Assembly (NCBI GenBank): GCA_902795725.1
Contig: CADBLY010000015.1
Coordinates: forward strand, 1 to 21,480
Length of the DNA stretch: 21,480 bases
Source: an uncultured Erysipelotrichaceae bacterium
GTDB taxonomy: Bacteria; Bacillota_I; Bacilli_A; RF39; UBA660
Direction: 5' to 3'
A model generated the notes under the pieces. The model worked only from the letters and a program-made list of their open reading frames with translations. It made no database searches and had not been told where the DNA came from. Below are positions 7,491 through 15,733 of this stretch, in pieces. The translations under genes were made by a program, and so were the position numbers. Every line of letters starts with the position of its first letter. Position 1 is the stretch's first letter.

Positions 7491-9224
7491 ATGGACAATA
7501 ATTTAATTAATGAAATACGAAATAGTACCGATATTATTGAAGTAATCTCAAGGTATGTCCCTTTATCTTTACATGGTAAAAATTACTTTGGAGTATGTCC
7601 GTTTCACGATGATCATTCACCCAGTATGAGTGTATCCAAAGAAAAACAAATCTATACATGCTTTTCTTGTGGAGCAACTGGTAATGTCTTTACCTTTTTA
7701 CAAGAATATGAAAATATAAGTTTTTTAGAAGCAGTCAAGATGTGCGCCGACATCTCTGGTATTGAGGTTAACTACCATAAGAAGAAAGAATATAATAAGC
7801 ATCAAAATTTATATGATATTTATGAGATTGCTCAGAAATTCTATCAAAACAATATTAATAGTTCTAAAGGAGTAAAAGCAAAAGAGTATCTACACAAACG
7901 TCATTTATCTGATGAAGTTATAAAAGAATTTCAGATTGGTTTATCTATAAAAGAAAATGATATGCTAGTTAAAATGCTAAAAAGTAAATATAGTGTGAAT
8001 GATTTAATTAAAAGTGGCTTAGTTAATGAAAATAATACTGATTTATTTGATGTCTACCGTAATCGTATTATGTTTCCTTTATATGATTTAACAGGAAAAG
8101 TAATTGGATATAATGGACGTATATATGATGAAAAAGACGCAAGTAATAGCAAATACATAAATTCTAAAGAAACACCAATTTTTAAAAAAAGAACATTGTT
8201 ATATAATTATCATAGGGCTAAAGAATTTGCAAGAAAACAAAAACAAATTATTATTATGGAAGGCCCAATGGATGTTATAAGATCTTATGAAGCTGGAGTT
8301 AAAAATGTTGTAGCAACACTAGGTACAGCATTTGGTCCTGAACAAGCTATGCTAGTTAGAAAATTATCTAATAATGTTATATTATGTTTTGATGGTGATC
8401 AAGCCGGATTAAAAGCTACCAAAAGCGCTATTGAAGAATTATCTAAATTAGATATTACACCTAAAATAGTTAGATTACCAGATAATTTAGATCCAGACGA
8501 ATTTATATTAAAAAATGGTAAAGAATCATTTATTAGCTATCTAGATAATGCATTAAATATTATGGAATTTAATGAAATAATTCTAAAAGATAACATCGAT
8601 TTTAATAGTTCTGAAGACATAGCTAAATATACTAATAACATGATTAAAGAAATTAGTAAAATAGATGACGATATTTTAAAAGAAGTATCGATCAATAAAT
8701 TATCTGAAGAAACAAAATTAGATAAAGAATTTTTAATAGCTAAATTAACGGACAAGCCTAAAATAAAAAAAGAAAAAGAAGAAAAAAAACATATAAGATT
8801 AAGTAAATATGAAAAATCTGTTAAAAGATTACTATTTTATATGTTAAAGGATAAAAAAGTAATAAAAATGTATAACAAAAAAATAACTCATATTGAAATA
8901 CCAGAATATCGTCATTTAGCATTTCAAATAAGTTTTTTTGAAAAGAGTCATGGATTTATTAATGTTGCTGATTTAATGACAGAACTACACGATGATCCAG
9001 ATTCTATTAAAACTATAGGTGAGATAACATCATTAAATTTAAAAGAAGATTATACGATTGAAGAAATAGACGATTATTTAAATAATATAAGAGAATATAA
9101 TGAAAAAAATATGGTAAAAAAATATAAAAACGAATTAAGCACAGAATTAGATTTTAAAAAGAAAATAGAATTAGCTAAACAAGTAGTAGCTTATAAAATG
9201 AGGAGTGATGAAAATGATAGATGA
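7491..9224 (+). CDS. dnaG: DNA primase
   Basis: DnaG synthesises RNA primers at the replication fork together with the replicative helicase. At 577 residues it is close to the usual 580-610. The N-terminal CHC2 zinc finger is complete (C36, H39, C57, C60). The RNA polymerase core domain follows (KEYLHKRHLSDEVIKEF, VIGYNGRIYDEKDASNSKYINS). The TOPRIM domain shows MEGPMDVI (catalytic E257) and the metal-binding FDGDQAG (D301, D303). The Lys-rich region after about residue 420 leads into the helicase-binding C-terminal domain. The ATG at 7491 has GGAGGTG upstream. The 3' end overlaps rpoD by 11 bases, the conserved Firmicutes dnaG-sigA order, so the two are translated from one message. Confidence 0.97.
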   Translation: MDNNLINEIRNSTDIIEVISRYVPLSLHGKNYFGVCPFHDDHSPSMSVSKEKQIYTCFSCGATGNVFTFLQEYENISFLEAVKMCADISGIEVNYHKKKEYNKHQNLYDIYEIAQKFYQNNINSSKGVKAKEYLHKRHLSDEVIKEFQIGLSIKENDMLVKMLKSKYSVNDLIKSGLVNENNTDLFDVYRNRIMFPLYDLTGKVIGYNGRIYDEKDASNSKYINSKETPIFKKRTLLYNYHRAKEFARKQKQIIIMEGPMDVIRSYEAGVKNVVATLGTAFGPEQAMLVRKLSNNVILCFDGDQAGLKATKSAIEELSKLDITPKIVRLPDNLDPDEFILKNGKESFISYLDNALNIMEFNEIILKDNIDFNSSEDIAKYTNNMIKEISKIDDDILKEVSINKLSEETKLDKEFLIAKLTDKPKIKKEKEEKKHIRLSKYEKSVKRLLFYMLKDKKVIKMYNKKITHIEIPEYRHLAFQISFFEKSHGFINVADLMTELHDDPDSIKTIGEITSLNLKEDYTIEEIDDYLNNIREYNEKNMVKKYKNELSTELDFKKKIELAKQVVAYKMRSDENDR

Positions 9225-10299
9225 AATTAAAACATTTGAAGAAAGAAAAAAAGATTTAATTAAAGAAGGGAAAGAAAACGGCTATATTACCTATGAAGAA
9301 TTAGCAGCTTCCTTAAAAGGATTAGAACTAGATGCTGATGACTTAGATGAATTATATAATGCCTTAAATGATAATAATATTGAAATAATATCGTTATCTG
9401 AAGGAGAAAGCGGTTCATCTAGTGGAGAACAACTAATAATGGATGATAGTTCATTAACTAAAGACTTAACTATAAATGACCCTGTTAGAATGTATTTAAA
9501 AGAAATTGGACGGATTAAATTATTAAATCTTGATGAAGAATTAGCCTTAGCTGATCGTATTGTTGAAGGGGATGAAGAAGCAAAAAATACACTTGCTGAA
9601 GCCAACCTACGTTTAGTTGTAAGTATTGCAAAAAGATACGTTGGACGTGGAATGCTATTCCTTGATTTAATTCAAGAAGGAAATATTGGTTTAATGAAAG
9701 CTGTAGAGAAATTCGATGTTACTAAAGGATATAAATTTTCAACTTATGCTACATGGTGGATTAGACAAGCTATTACCCGTGCAATAGCTGACCAAGCAAG
9801 AACAATACGTGTTCCAGTTCACATGGTTGAAACCATTAATAAACTTGCTCGTATTCAACGTCAATTAACCCTTGAACTTAATAGAGAACCAAGTGAAGAA
9901 GAAGTAGCTAAAGAGATGAAAACATCAGTAGAAAAAGTTCGTGAAATAATTAAAATTAGTCAAGATCCAGTTAGTTTGGAAACACCTATTGGTGAAGAAG
10001 ATGACTCACATCTAGGAGATTTCATTAAAGATGAACACAATATGTCACCAGAAGAATTTGCAACTAATGAGCTACTAAAAGACGAAATAAGTGAAGTATT
10101 ATTAACATTAACCGAAAGAGAAGAAAAAGTAATTAGACTTCGTTTTGGCCTTGAAGATGGTAAACCTCGTACTTTAGAAGAAGTAGGTCAAATGTTTGGC
10201 GTAACTAGAGAACGCATTAGACAAATTGAAGCTAAAGCTTTAAGAAAACTTAGACATCCATCTCGTAGTAGACGTTTAAGAGATTATATGGAGGACTAG
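9214..10299 (+). CDS. rpoD: Primary sigma factor (SigA/RpoD)
   Basis: This is the vegetative sigma-70 factor that directs RNA polymerase to housekeeping promoters. The 361 residues include an acidic region 1.1-like N-terminus (about 1-75), region 1.2 beginning at DPVRMYLKEIG (from residue 89), region 2 with LDLIQEGNIGLMKAVEKFD and YATWWIRQAITRAI (W181, W182) that melts and reads the -10, region 3 (RVPVHMVETINKL), and region 4 with the HTH TLEEVGQMFGVTRERIRQIE for the -35. AGGAG at 9201-9205 places the start at ATG 9214 with an 8-base spacing; GTG 9205 and ATG 9208 overlap or crowd that site. It overlaps the dnaG end and abuts trmK. The AT-rich promoters TTTACA/TTGACA-N17-TATAAT seen elsewhere fit this factor. 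Confidence 0.97.
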   Translation: MIDEIKTFEERKKDLIKEGKENGYITYEELAASLKGLELDADDLDELYNALNDNNIEIISLSEGESGSSSGEQLIMDDSSLTKDLTINDPVRMYLKEIGRIKLLNLDEELALADRIVEGDEEAKNTLAEANLRLVVSIAKRYVGRGMLFLDLIQEGNIGLMKAVEKFDVTKGYKFSTYATWWIRQAITRAIADQARTIRVPVHMVETINKLARIQRQLTLELNREPSEEEVAKEMKTSVEKVREIIKISQDPVSLETPIGEEDDSHLGDFIKDEHNMSPEEFATNELLKDEISEVLLTLTEREEKVIRLRFGLEDGKPRTLEEVGQMFGVTRERIRQIEAKALRKLRHPSRSRRLRDYMED

Positions 10300-10919
10300 T
10301 GAATAAAAGGTTAAAAGCAGTAGCTTCCCTAGTAGATGGTAAAAGTATTATAGATGTTGGCTGTGATCATGGCTATTTATCTATTTATTTAACTAATAAT
10401 GGTATTAAGTGTTTAGCTACCGATATAAGTAAATATTGTATTGATAAAGCTATTCATAATTTCAAGAAATATAATATGAATATTGATACAAAAGTTACTG
10501 ATGGATTAAATGATATTGATACATCTTTGTATGATACAATCATCATATCTGGTATGGGTACTCATACTATACTTAGAATATTAAAAGATAAAAATTTAAC
10601 TGATACACTTATTATTTCATCTAATAACAACATTGAGTTATTAAGAAAAGAATTAACTAAATTAGGTTATTATATCGATAACGAAATATATATACTTGAG
10701 AATAATCAAAAATATATCATTATACGTTTTAAAAAAGGGAATAAAGATTATACTGACTTAGATTATAAGATTGGACCTATCTTAAAAAATAATAAAGATT
10801 ATATTAATGATTTAATCAATGAAAAAAAATGTATTATAGATAAAATACCTAATAAGGATGATGTAAAAAGAATAGAATTACAAGATATTATAAAAGAATT
10901 AACTAAACTATCAAATTGA
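10299..10919 (+). CDS. trmK: tRNA (adenine22-N1)-methyltransferase TrmK
   Basis: TrmK (YqfN in Bacillus) methylates N1 of A22 in the D-loop of tRNAs using S-adenosylmethionine. The 206-residue Rossmann-type protein has motif I IIDVGCDHGYLSIYL (D19-G25 core), an acidic TDIS strand 2, and SGMG before the catalytic segment. The shortened C-terminal helical domain matches the family. Position directly after sigA is the standard Firmicutes arrangement and supports the name. The GTG start overlaps the last base of the rpoD stop, with GGAGG four bases upstream inside rpoD, so translation is probably coupled. The usual next gene (Nif3-like YqfO) is absent; instead a convergent DUF192 gene follows. 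Confidence 0.88.
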   Translation: MNKRLKAVASLVDGKSIIDVGCDHGYLSIYLTNNGIKCLATDISKYCIDKAIHNFKKYNMNIDTKVTDGLNDIDTSLYDTIIISGMGTHTILRILKDKNLTDTLIISSNNNIELLRKELTKLGYYIDNEIYILENNQKYIIIRFKKGNKDYTDLDYKIGPILKNNKDYINDLINEKKCIIDKIPNKDDVKRIELQDIIKELTKLSN

Positions 10920-10927
10920 TAGTTTTT
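10905..10927 (+). terminator. Terminator of the dnaG-rpoD-trmK unit
   Basis: AAACTATC (10905-10912) pairs with GATAGTTT (10918-10925) around a 5-base loop, and T residues follow. The trmK stop codon TGA lies at the loop/stem junction. A weaker ATAGCTAT element flanked by A and T runs at 10937-10952 could serve the opposite-strand gene. Confidence 0.65.
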
Positions 10928-10944
10928 CTTTACTTAAAAGATAG

Positions 10945-11262
10945 CTATTTTTTTAATAATAATATATCATTAATGGAATAAGTGTTTAAATTACTAGGTA
11001 ATTCAAAGGTGTAATAAACATTTCTTTTAGGAAACACTATTCTATTCTTAGCTAAATTATTATAAATATATAATACTCTATATTGTTTATCAGTCATGAT
11101 AATATCAATATTTTTTCTCATAAACATTGTATGAATTGATCTACAATTATTTAAACATATCCCATAACTAAAATCCTTCTTAAACATCAAACCAAATAAT
11201 TTATCTTTAAATGATTCACACTCTAATATATCTATTTCTTTATCATTTAATATTAACTTCAT
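10945..11262 (-). CDS. DUF192 family protein
   Basis: This small 105-residue protein of the DUF192 family has unknown biochemical function. The family pattern is present: a beta-rich start, GLMFKKDFSYGICLNNCRSIHTMFMRKNIDIIMTD (the GLM...I-TxFM...IDVIFLD block of the family), then a strand-rich C-terminus. No signal peptide or lipobox is visible, although many relatives are exported. The ATG follows GGTGGT five bases upstream on the minus strand. It converges on trmK and points away from murG, separating the dnaG-rpoD cluster from the cell-wall cluster. Confidence 0.75.
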   Translation of the reverse strand: MKLILNDKEIDILECESFKDKLFGLMFKKDFSYGICLNNCRSIHTMFMRKNIDIIMTDKQYRVLYIYNNLAKNRIVFPKRNVYYTFELPSNLNTYSINDILLLKK

Positions 11263-11366
11263 ATTACCACCACATAAATTATATCTAATTTTACAAATTT
11301 TTAAAAGATGTATTTAGAATAAGTGTCAAATAATAAATAATGAATAATAAATATACCTAAATTTAG

Positions 11367-11394
11367 TTGTATTTCTTTAAAGTTATGATATAAT
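11367..11394 (+). promoter_or_regulatory. Promoter of the murG-murB-divIB unit
   Basis: TTGTAT (11367-11372), a 16-base spacer and an extended -10 TG-A-TATAAT (11389-11394) lie 31 bases before the GTG start, followed by AGGAG. Confidence 0.65.
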
Positions 11395-11425
11395 TAAATA
11401 GAATAATTATTTAGGAGATGGTTAA

Positions 11426-12532
11426 GTGAGAGTAATTATATCAGCTGGAGGTACCGGCGGACATATTTATCCAGCATTGGCTATTATTGATAAAATTAAA
11501 GAAATGGAACCAGATAGTGAATTTTTATATATAGGAACTCATAATCGTATGGAAAAAGATATTGTTCCAAAAGCCAAAATTCCTTTTAAAAGTATTGAAG
11601 TATATGGCTTTAATAGAAAAAAAATATGGAAAAACTTTAAAACTATAAGATGCATGATCAAAAGCCATTTTGAATGTAAAAAAATAATAAAAGAGTTTAA
11701 TCCTGATATAGTTATTGGGGTAGGAGGATATGTAACCGCACCCGTTTTATATACTGCTCATAAATTAGGCTTTAAAACACTAATTCATGAGCAAAATAGT
11801 ATTCCAGGAGCATCCAATAAGTTTATTGCTAATTTTGCTGACAGAATAGCTGTATCCTTAAAAAATAGTATAGATGCTTTTGATAAAACCAAAACAGTGT
11901 ATACTGGTAATCCGTGCAGTGAAAATGCCGTAAAAACTAAAGAAGCATTAAAAAGTGAGTTTGGATTATCAAATAGTAAAAAATTAGTATTAATAGTATT
12001 TGGTTCATTAGGAGCAAGTGTAGTTAGTGAATATATAAAAAATCATTTTAATGATTTCAAAGATAAAGATTATGAAATATTATTTTCAACAGGAGAAAAT
12101 ATTTTTGATGAAGTAAACAAAGTCAAACATCCATCTAATGTACATATTGTACCCTATATTGAAAATATGCCACGCATTATGAAAAAAACAGACTTAATGA
12201 TTACAAGAGCTGGTGCATCAACTATTTCAGAGATAATTGCACTTTCTATTCCATCAATTTTTATACCAAGCCCTTATGTACCTAATAATCATCAATTTAA
12301 AAATGCATCTGATCTGGTAAAAGAAGATGCTGGATTAATTATCGAAGAAAAAGATTTAAAAGATAATATTTTAGTGGAAACTATTGATGAAATATTAAAT
12401 GATAAAAAAAGATATGATAATATTAAAAGAAACTTAAATAAGTTAAAAATAGATGATAGTGCAACTCTTATCTATAAAGAACTAAAAAAGTTAGTGAGTG
12501 ATAATAATGGATTTAATAAAAGAAATAAATAA
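11426..12532 (+). CDS. murG: UDP-GlcNAc:lipid I N-acetylglucosaminyltransferase MurG
   Basis: MurG transfers GlcNAc from UDP-GlcNAc to lipid I to form lipid II, the peptidoglycan building block, at the inner face of the membrane. At 368 residues it is the normal length for this GT28 enzyme. Visible motifs are the glycine loop SAGGTGGHIYPALAI (G8-H13), GVGGYVTAPVL, HEQNSIPGASNK, and the nucleotide-sugar site RAGASTISEI (R261-E269) followed by PSPYVPNNHQFKNA. The GTG start has AGGAG eight bases upstream. It overlaps murB by 26 bases. In this cluster it has lost the usual neighbours mraY, murD and ftsW, and the run continues directly to murB and divIB. Confidence 0.96.
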   Translation: MRVIISAGGTGGHIYPALAIIDKIKEMEPDSEFLYIGTHNRMEKDIVPKAKIPFKSIEVYGFNRKKIWKNFKTIRCMIKSHFECKKIIKEFNPDIVIGVGGYVTAPVLYTAHKLGFKTLIHEQNSIPGASNKFIANFADRIAVSLKNSIDAFDKTKTVYTGNPCSENAVKTKEALKSEFGLSNSKKLVLIVFGSLGASVVSEYIKNHFNDFKDKDYEILFSTGENIFDEVNKVKHPSNVHIVPYIENMPRIMKKTDLMITRAGASTISEIIALSIPSIFIPSPYVPNNHQFKNASDLVKEDAGLIIEEKDLKDNILVETIDEILNDKKRYDNIKRNLNKLKIDDSATLIYKELKKLVSDNNGFNKRNK

Positions 12533-13400
12533 TTTGAAAATTGGAGATGTTGAACCACAAGCTGATTTAACAAAATATACAACATATAAAGCTGGTGGAA
12601 AAGCATTAGTTGTTGTTTCACCAGACAATACCGAAGGCTTAATTAAATTATTATCTTTTTTAAAGAAGAAAAAGATAAAACACAAGATATTAGGAAATGG
12701 ATCCAATTTGATATTTACTGGTGATTATAATGGTGTATTAATAAAACTAGATAATTTTCAAAAGCTAGATGTTGATGGAAACTACGTAACAGTTGGAGCA
12801 GGGTATCCACTTGCTAAATTAGCTTTACGTACAGCGCGTTTAGGGCTTGCTGGATTAGAATTTGCAGCTGGTATACCTGGGACTGTTGGTGGTGCTATAT
12901 ATATGAATGCTGGGGCCTATAAAAGCGATATGGGCTATATTACAACAACAGTAAAAGTATTAAGCCCCAAATTAGAAGTTGAAACACTTACGAATAATGA
13001 TTTAGATTTTCATTATCGACAATCAATGCTACAAAAATATCCAGGATTTATATGCCTAGAAGCTACTTTATGTTTAAAATATGGTGATGCTAATATCATT
13101 TTAGATGTAATAAACGATCGAAAAAAAAGAAGAATAGAATCTCAACCATTAGAATACCCATCTGCCGGATCAGTATTTAGAAACCCAGAAGGAGATTATG
13201 CCGGACGTTTGATTGAAGAAATAGGATATAAGGGAAAAATGGTTGGAGATGCGTGTGTAAGTGAAAAACATGCTAATTTTATAATTAATAAAGGGCATGC
13301 TACAGGCAGTGATATTGTAAAACTAATTAAAGAAATACAAGATAAAGTAAAAGAAAAATATAATATAGAATTAAAAGTAGAACAAGAGATAGTAAGGTGA
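12507..13400 (+). CDS. murB: UDP-N-acetylenolpyruvoylglucosamine reductase MurB
   Basis: MurB reduces UDP-GlcNAc-enolpyruvate to UDP-MurNAc with NADPH and FAD. The 297-residue protein shows FAD-binding motifs (LGNGSNLIF, VGAGYPLAKLA, AAGIPGTVGGAIYMNAGAY), YRQS, and the catalytic GSVFRNP with S222. The C-terminal GDACVSEKHANFIINKG is typical of the type II enzyme found in Firmicutes. ATG 12507 is preferred to GTG 12498 because the weak purine stretch GTGAG lies at a better distance. It begins inside the murG 3' end, so translational coupling is likely. The divIB gene starts four bases after its TGA. Confidence 0.95.
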   Translation: MDLIKEINNLKIGDVEPQADLTKYTTYKAGGKALVVVSPDNTEGLIKLLSFLKKKKIKHKILGNGSNLIFTGDYNGVLIKLDNFQKLDVDGNYVTVGAGYPLAKLALRTARLGLAGLEFAAGIPGTVGGAIYMNAGAYKSDMGYITTTVKVLSPKLEVETLTNNDLDFHYRQSMLQKYPGFICLEATLCLKYGDANIILDVINDRKKRRIESQPLEYPSAGSVFRNPEGDYAGRLIEEIGYKGKMVGDACVSEKHANFIINKGHATGSDIVKLIKEIQDKVKEKYNIELKVEQEIVR

Positions 13401-13404
13401 TTAT

Positions 13405-14076
13405 ATGAAAACAGTTAAAAAAAGAAAATTTAAGAAAAAAGCCCTATTTATGCTTTTGATTCTTTTTGTGATTATCTTTTTAACTGTTTTTTATGTTTTT
13501 AATTTTCACATTACAAATGTTTATATATCAGGAAATACCATCTATACTGATCAAGAAATAATAGATATGGCTAAATTATCCAATTATCCTAGAACATTAA
13601 ATAATAATGAACTTATAATAAAAAAACGTTTAGAAAAAAGCAAGTATATTAAACGTGCAAAAATTCGAAAGAAGAACTTTCTTCGTTCAGTATATATTAA
13701 TATAATAGAAAATAGACCTATTTTAATATATAAAAATCAGACTATATTATTTGATAAAACACCATCTGATGAAAAATTTAATGTACCAATTCTTATTAAT
13801 GATATTGATAACGAAGATATTTTTAATAAATTGATTAATTGTTTAGCTAAAATAGATAAAGATATCTTGGAAAGAATATCAGAGATTAAATATGATCCTA
13901 ATGATGTCGATAAACAGAAGTTTTTATTATACATGAGCGATGGTAATAATGTATATATAACATTAAGAAAAATAGAAAGAATGAATAATTATGTAGAAAT
14001 AATATCCACATTTCAAGGTAAAAAAGGAACATTATATCTAGATAGTGGAGAATATTTTGAATTATTTGGAGGATAA
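13405..14076 (+). CDS. divIB: Cell division protein DivIB/FtsQ
   Basis: DivIB/FtsQ is a bitopic membrane protein that links early and late divisome proteins and regulates septal peptidoglycan synthesis. The 223 residues show a basic cytoplasmic N-terminus (KTVKKRKFKKK), one membrane span (about 13-33), a POTRA domain beginning ITNVYISGNTIYTDQEII, and a beta domain (RPILIYKNQTILFD to TLYLDSGEYFE). It is shorter than Bacillus DivIB (about 263) but has the same layout. AAGGTGA overlaps the murB stop, four bases before the ATG. A prepilin-like gene starts one base after the stop, which is not the usual neighbour (ftsA would be). Confidence 0.88.
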   Translation: MKTVKKRKFKKKALFMLLILFVIIFLTVFYVFNFHITNVYISGNTIYTDQEIIDMAKLSNYPRTLNNNELIIKKRLEKSKYIKRAKIRKKNFLRSVYINIIENRPILIYKNQTILFDKTPSDEKFNVPILINDIDNEDIFNKLINCLAKIDKDILERISEIKYDPNDVDKQKFLLYMSDGNNVYITLRKIERMNNYVEIISTFQGKKGTLYLDSGEYFELFGG

Positions 14077-14077
14077 A

Positions 14078-14455
14078 ATGAATAAAAAAGGTTTCACTCT
14101 TATAGAGGTACTAGGAGTAGTTATAATTATTACAGCAATCGCACTGTTAGTTGTACCAAATGTTGTAAATAGATTTAGTAATAAAAAAAATGATATTGAT
14201 AAAGTAAATGAAGAACTAATAATCAGTGCAGCTAAATTATATGTTAGTGAACACGTTTTAGAATATCCAAAAGAAGATAGTGCATCTTATTGCATTAATA
14301 TCAATGATTTAGTAGATTCTGGTTATTTAAATGAAAAAGTAATTAATATAAATAATCATAACATGATTAACGAATATAGTGTAAAAGTATTAATAAATCA
14401 AGAAACTAATAATAATTTTCTATATAATTTAGTAAAAAGAGAAGATTGTGAGTAA
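14078..14455 (+). CDS. Type IV prepilin-like protein
   Basis: This 125-residue protein has a classic class III (prepilin peptidase) signal: a short basic leader MNKKG, cleavage expected between G5 and F6, then FTLIEVLGVVIIITAIALL with Glu at +5 (E10) and a single hydrophobic helix to about residue 28. The C-terminal region is a small hydrophilic head with two Cys (C72, C124) that could form a disulphide. ATG 14078 is chosen because GGAGG lies five bases before it and the leader is then correct; a longer frame starting at 14045 has no signal logic. It begins one base after divIB, so it is translated with the division genes. Relatives form type IV pili, competence pseudopili or type II secretion pseudopili; no other pilus gene lies in the window. 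Confidence 0.87.
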   Translation: MNKKGFTLIEVLGVVIIITAIALLVVPNVVNRFSNKKNDIDKVNEELIISAAKLYVSEHVLEYPKEDSASYCININDLVDSGYLNEKVININNHNMINEYSVKVLINQETNNNFLYNLVKREDCE

Positions 14456-14459
14456 ATCT

Positions 14460-14488
14460 TTTACATTTTTAAAAAATTGTAGTATAAT
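14460..14488 (+). promoter_or_regulatory. Promoter of ftsA-ftsZ, with overlapping dyad
   Basis: TTTACA (14460-14465), exactly 17 bases, then TATAAT (14483-14488) form a near-consensus vegetative promoter just after the prepilin gene stop. A perfect 9-bp inverted repeat, TTTTACATT (14459-14467) with AATGTAAAA (14486-14494), covers both promoter boxes. Confidence 0.75.
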
Positions 14489-14510
14489 GTAAAAAGTAGG
14501 AGATGATGTA

Positions 14511-15722
14511 ATGAGACATATATATTCTAGTTTAGATATTGGATCAGATAGTATTAAAATAGTTGTATGTGAATTATATAAAAATAAATTAAATTTGCTC
14601 GCTGCATCATCTTTTAAGAGCAAAGGTATTACCAGGGGATTAATTACTGATGTAGAGCTTGCTAGTATGTCTTTAAAACAAGCTTTTCAGGATATTAATG
14701 ATATGTTAGGAATGAAAATAAATAGAGTTATAGTATCTGTTCCTAATTATTTAGCAGATTATTCCATTATTAAAGGTGAAGTAAATGTATCAGGTGTAAT
14801 CACACCAAATGATGTTATGAAATCTTTAGAATTAGCTTTAAAATCTAAAAAAAATAATGGCAAAGAATTAGTTACAATTCTACCAATTGATTTTAAAGTA
14901 AATAATAGTGTAACAGTCAAAGATGCTGTTGGAATGCAAGCAGAACAACTTTCATCTAGATCAATTGCTGTAAGTGTTCCTAAAAAAAATATTTATTCAG
15001 TAGTTACTATCCTAGAAAAAGTTGGTATTGAAGTAGCTGATATTACACTCAATAATATTGGAGACTTGTATTCTTTTAAAAATAATAAATTTGATGATAA
15101 ACTTACTGCCATTATTAATGTAGGAGCAGAAACAACAAGTGTATCAGTATATAACAAAGGTGTAGTCCTTCGTAGTTCTATCGTTAATCAAGGTGGGAAA
15201 AACATTGATAAAGATATATCATACATATACAAAATAGATATGGCTACTGCTCGCAAGTTAAAACACAAATTTGCGTTAGCTACTAAAGATCATGCCAATA
15301 ATAACGATACAGTAGAAGTTGTAAATAAAAATAATGAAACTATTAAAATTAATCAGATGGAATTATCAAAAATAGTTGAATCAAGAATAGATGAAATACT
15401 TAATTTAGCTAAAAATGACTTAAATAGCTTGACAAGAAATAAAATTGATTATATTATAATAACAGGTGGTACAAGCAATATGGCAGGATTTGAATATATT
15501 GCAAGTAACGTCTTTGGTAAAGAAGTGAATATCGGTAATATCAAAATGATAGGTGTAAGAAACAACAAATATTCCTCTAGTGTAGGGAATATCGTTTACT
15601 TCATTAGCAAATTAAAATTAAAAGGAAAAAATTATACAATGATTGATGATGCTGAATATGCAAGGCCAAATTCGTCAGATTCAGTATTAGGTAAAATTTT
15701 TGGATATTTCTTTAATGAATAG
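14511..15722 (+). CDS. ftsA: Cell division protein FtsA
   Basis: FtsA is the actin-like ATPase that tethers FtsZ to the membrane and recruits downstream division proteins. At 403 residues it is close to the usual 400-440. It shows the phosphate-1 motif SLDIGSDSIK (D9-S12), the 1C subdomain (VELASMSLKQAFQDINDMLGMKINRVIVSVP), phosphate-2 NVGAETTSVSVY, and the adenosine motif ITGGTSNMAGFE. The last residues SVLGKIFGYFFNE form the expected amphipathic membrane-targeting helix. AGGAG lies eight bases before the ATG. ftsZ starts 11 bases after its stop, and both depend on the promoter at 14460-14488, perhaps with read-through from murG. Confidence 0.95.
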   Translation: MRHIYSSLDIGSDSIKIVVCELYKNKLNLLAASSFKSKGITRGLITDVELASMSLKQAFQDINDMLGMKINRVIVSVPNYLADYSIIKGEVNVSGVITPNDVMKSLELALKSKKNNGKELVTILPIDFKVNNSVTVKDAVGMQAEQLSSRSIAVSVPKKNIYSVVTILEKVGIEVADITLNNIGDLYSFKNNKFDDKLTAIINVGAETTSVSVYNKGVVLRSSIVNQGGKNIDKDISYIYKIDMATARKLKHKFALATKDHANNNDTVEVVNKNNETIKINQMELSKIVESRIDEILNLAKNDLNSLTRNKIDYIIITGGTSNMAGFEYIASNVFGKEVNIGNIKMIGVRNNKYSSSVGNIVYFISKLKLKGKNYTMIDDAEYARPNSSDSVLGKIFGYFFNE

Positions 15723-15733
15723 GGAGGATTATT

